Positions 58,345-61,207 of a stretch of 61,207 nt of DNA are shown here, one piece after another. The DNA comes from Pilaira anomala (lineage: Eukaryota > Mucoromycota > Mucoromycetes > Mucorales > Mucoraceae). Location of the stretch: the NCBI GenBank assembly GCA_025716855.1, contig JAIXMQ010000108.1:1-61207 (forward strand), in the 5' to 3' direction. Every line of letters starts with the position of its first letter. Positions within the stretch are counted from its first letter, which is position 1. Under the pieces are notes generated by a model. The model searched no databases. It was not told the DNA's origin and was given only the letters and a program-made list of their open reading frames with translations. A program made the position numbers and the translations under genes.

Positions 58345-58396
<52 letters not shown>

Positions 58397-60086
58397 TTTT
58401 TGTTTTTGTTTTTTCTTTTGTTACTGTTAAGAGCAAGGATTATTTCAAGACATATATATATATATATATATATATAAGAGTAGTAGTCAAGACCATGTTG
58501 CCAGATTAAAAAGAAAGAGATTACATATCAAATAGTAACAACCATATCACAGTCAACAAAAGAGACGTTTGACGAATACATCATGATGAGCAAGAAAGAT
58601 AATAAATACCTTTGTAAAATTAAAAAGCCATTTCCCAGTTATCTCCTCCCAACGAAACGAAGCCACCTCAGATGGATGGAACATCTCTACTAATGGCACT
58701 ACTATCCCGACTACGGTGCCCATATTGTACTGCGAGTCAGTTAAGAAGCAAGTCAGCAAATAATGGAATCGGTTATTCGTGGTCAAAAGCTGTTTTCGAT
58801 AACCAGTACTGAATCTTTCAATTAAACTATACGTATAGACTATACTAATATCTCACACACCAAACAGTATCAACCAGACGAAGATCTCTTACATGTAAAA
58901 TAGAGTCATCTTGAATCAGACATTCTCCCCATGGCAACAACCGTTGTATTAGACCAACCAAGCAATATCAAGACAAAAGCTTAGCAACCAAGGAAGAAAT
59001 AGCCATTTTATACGCAAGGACTTGAGGTAAAATAAGTGTAGAATCATTCTTAAGAACACGTGGGAATATATTAAACAACAGTTATCTATTTCTTCCCGTA
59101 ATAACGTTATATGTCTTACCACTGATATTATTCATCATGCACATCTCAAAGGTGTTCATTTCTTGATACAATATCTTGTATGTCATTAAAGAGGCAGTTT
59201 TAAAGAATGTTTATGTTTCATTTGAGGAAGAAAAGAAGAAAAAAAAAAAAAAAAAGATAGAAAGAAATAGAAAAAAAAAGGTGCTAAAATAAACTTGTTT
59301 GTGGTCATGTGTAGCGCCCAAATTTGTTGAGATTTAAAACATGCATAAATGTATACACCTATTTAATATGAGACTCATACACAAAACGTCAATAAAAGTA
59401 GAAAAAATTTACATATAACACACACAACCATTAATCTTGGCATCCTTATTTTTGATTACATATTTGAAATAATTTGTACGTATTTAACCCATAAAGTTGA
59501 CACAGAAGAGATAACTAATCCACTTCAAAGAGCTACTATCCAACAAACCTAATTTCAATATCACGAGACTAAAAAAATTATATAAATACCTGACCCTTTT
59601 TTCATGTTTTAAAACATATTTACTTGACCTTGACCTAAAAAAAAAAAAAAACTTCAAATCACGAAAATTTGACTTTAAAGCACTTCAATGACTTCCAACA
59701 CATAAAAACTTGATGAAAAAGTCACATTAGCATGGTAATTTTCTCTATGTAAAGAGTAGCTACTTTATTAGGAGGACTTATTAGAGCAAGAGACTTTATA
59801 AGTAGAATACAATGGAGAGATAAATATATATAAGGGATTTCAATATGTAAAGAAATAATAAAATAGTTAAATCAATAGAGAATTCTATTATTTTTTATAA
59901 CAGACAATTAAGATACACTGCTGTTAAAGACATCATTGTTATTAAGGATAATAAATAAAAGGTAAAACTAGGTGTAACAGCGGATTTTATAAAATGTCTG
60001 CTTATAAAATGCCAGCATATTTTTTTATATGCGACTAAATTTAAACCGCGTCGTCAATTTTTATATCACCAAGCACTAAACAGAAT
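56454..60086. other. Decayed and low-complexity DNA
   Basis: Contains gene-like fragments without intact frames (about 56500-57330, including an open stretch RHNGVRSNTRKRHRYYIDNF near 57010-57075), a 32-bp T-run at 57879-57910, a large TTTTC/TTTTG microsatellite ending in a 50-bp T-run (58250-58430), and otherwise unique AT-rich sequence. No gene can be supported. It probably represents old transposon or gene debris. Confidence 0.5.
58250..58430 (+). repeat. TTTTC/TTTTG microsatellite with 50-bp T-run
   Basis: Repeats of TTTTCTTG, then TTTTCTTTTG-like units grade into T50 (58346-58395) and GTTTTT repeats. Translations in all three frames are Phe/Cys or Leu artefacts. Confidence 0.9.
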
Positions 60087-60816
60087 TTTGCCTATTTGTT
60101 TCTCTCCCATTTTTTTTTTTCATTGCCAGGCATGTATTCTATTGTGTGATTGTATTGGGTATGTTGCGATGTCCGTATCGCAGAACATTTATAATGCTCT
60201 GACATCCCTCAATCAGCACTTCTTGAAGTGTAATGCTCTAGTTTCATGCTGCAGCAATAGTTTTAGTTCAATCTTCTTAATCTTTGACCTATTTGTTTCC
60301 CTCCCCATTTTCTTTTAATTGTCAGACATGTATTCTATTGTGTGATTGTATTGGGTTTGTTGCGAAGTCCGTATCGCAGAACATTCATAATGTTCTGACA
60401 TCCCTCAATCAGCTCTAGTTGCATGCTGTTGCAATAGTTTTGGTTCAATCTTCTTAATCTTTGACCTATTTGTTTCCCTCCCCATTTTCTTTTAATTGCT
60501 AGGCATGTATTCTATTGTGTGATTGTATTGGGTTTGTTGCGATGTCCGTATCGCAGAACATTCATAATGTTCTGACATCCCTCAATCAGCTCTAGTTGCA
60601 TGCTGTTGCAATAGTTTTGGTTCAATCTTCTTAATCTTTGACCTATTTGTTTCCCTCCCCATTTTCTTTTAATTGCTAGGCATGTATTCTATTGTGTGAT
60701 TGTATTGGGTTTGTTGCGATGTCCGTATCGCAGAACATTCATAATGTTCTGACATCCCTCAATCAGCTCTAGTTGCATGCTGTTGCAATAGTTTTGGCTC
60801 AATCTTCTTAATCTTT
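60087..60816 (+). repeat. Tandem array A: 177-bp unit, four copies
   Basis: Copies start at about 60087 (diverged, about 20 bp longer), 60286, 60463 and 60640; the last three are exactly 177 bp apart. Copies 3 and 4 are almost identical. Each unit contains CAGAACATT-CAT-AATGTTCTG, a perfect 9-bp stem, preceded by GCGAT-gtccgt-ATCGC, and a third weak hairpin TTGCA-tgctgt-TGCAA. Copy 1 has an extra hairpin insert, CACTTC-TT-GAAGTG. No open reading frame runs through. Confidence 0.92.
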
Positions 60817-61086
60817 GACAGTCTTGGTGTTAAACCTGGGACATCAACTATCGACAGTGGAAGATGGTTATGTCAATGAGAAAGGCTTGACCCTTTTTTT
60901 CTATTTGATCTACTTACTCTTAGGCAGTCTTGGGATAAAACCTAGGGCATCAACTATCGACAGTGGAAGATAGTTACGCCCAATCGTAAGGGATCAATAT
61001 TCTCATCTGGTCTTATTCTTTGGCAGTCTTGGGGTTAAACCTGGGACATAAACTATCGACAGTGGAAGATGGTTACGTCAATGAAA
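60817..61086 (+). repeat. Tandem array B: about 100-bp unit, three copies
   Basis: Starts at 60817, 60923 and 61022 (spacings 106 and 99). The conserved core of about 60 bp begins CAGTCTTGG and contains AACCTGGGACAT or variants, then ACTATCGACAGTGGAAGAT. The arms AACTATC and GATAGTT/GATGGTT can pair around a 10-nt loop in all copies. The array follows array A directly, and both share the lead-in TAATCTTTGAC/TATTCTTTGGC. Confidence 0.9.
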
Positions 61087-61207
61087 AAGTTCGATCTTCT
61101 CATGAGTCTTTTTTTTGACAAGATTCTAATCCACATCTTCCTCATCCCTTCTTTTTCTTTTTTCTTTTTCCTTTTTTCTTTTTTTTATTACTCTTTTCTT
61201 ATCTTTT
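61087..61207. other. Window end, pyrimidine-rich spacer
   Basis: T/C-rich sequence after the last array B unit; no further repeat copy or gene is visible before the window ends. Confidence 0.6.

Noticed and set aside
58032..58509. Overlapping 68-132-codon frames
   Set aside because: They are translations of a TTTTC/TTTTG microsatellite in three frames.
60087..61086. CRISPR array
   Set aside because: Units are 100-177 bp and nearly wholly repeated, without short repeats and unique spacers; the genome is also eukaryotic.

Overview
This window looks like nuclear DNA of an early-diverging, filamentous fungus, most likely Mucoromycota (Mucorales-like). The evidence is an AT-rich sequence full of long A/T homopolymers, genes split by many 50-110 bp GT-AG introns, and a typical fungal gene set: DASH subunit Dad3, the fungal-type INO80 subunit Ies2, Hul5/UBE3C, Noc3, a bifunctional PFKFB, Trm1, and a DP-type E2F partner (present in early fungi, absent from budding yeast). 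The assignment is by inference; no rRNA or marker gene fixes the species.

Layout. 2.4-8.1 kb: complex I subunit NDUFB10 (+) converges on IES2 (-); IES2 and the HECT ligase UBE3C/HUL5 (+) diverge from a 196-bp promoter. 8.1-10.8 kb: desert. 10.8-12.6 kb: DP transcription factor (-). 12.6-16.6 kb: desert with decayed coding-like sequence. 16.6-18.4 kb: PFKFB (-). 19.26-20.98 kb: a complete Tc1/mariner-type transposon with perfect 159-bp inverted repeats and an intact 434-aa DD34E transposase. 21.3-24.6 kb: intronless mitochondrial-type PPR protein (-). 24.6-27.9 kb: sparse region with one tRNA-Arg(ACG). 27.9-32.2 kb: compact cluster of SNX3 (-), TRM1 (-), PTRHD1 (-), DAD3 (+) and a YABBY/HMG-like protein (-), with DAD3 and the HMG-like gene ending 5 bp apart. 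33.3-34.8 kb: TRAF-type RING protein (+). 35.0-36.2 kb: remains of another Tc1-like family. 36.4-39.2 kb: NOC3 (+). 39.2-44.3 kb: a 5.1-kb desert between two convergent genes, with one candidate 41-codon cysteine microORF. 44.3-46.2 kb: DNAJC7-like TPR/J protein (-), divergent from a double-BTB (KCTD-like) protein (+), followed by a small zinc-finger protein (+). 50.25-54.45 kb: an F-box gene (-) and its tandem duplicate, now a pseudogene with an internal inversion. 55.0-56.5 kb: dead Tc1-like transposase. 56.5-60.1 kb: decayed, low-complexity DNA. 60.1-61.1 kb: two adjacent tandem-repeat arrays (177-bp and about 100-bp units) with conserved hairpins.

Most intact genes are housekeeping: respiration, chromatin remodelling, proteasome-linked ubiquitination, cell-cycle transcription, glycolytic control, tRNA and ribosome maturation, kinetochore, endosomal sorting and chaperones. 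No operon-like pathway or defence cluster is visible. The accessory part is the right-hand 11 kb plus the two transposon sites. Exon boundaries were derived by hand from splice signals, and each reported multi-exon CDS adds up to a multiple of three.
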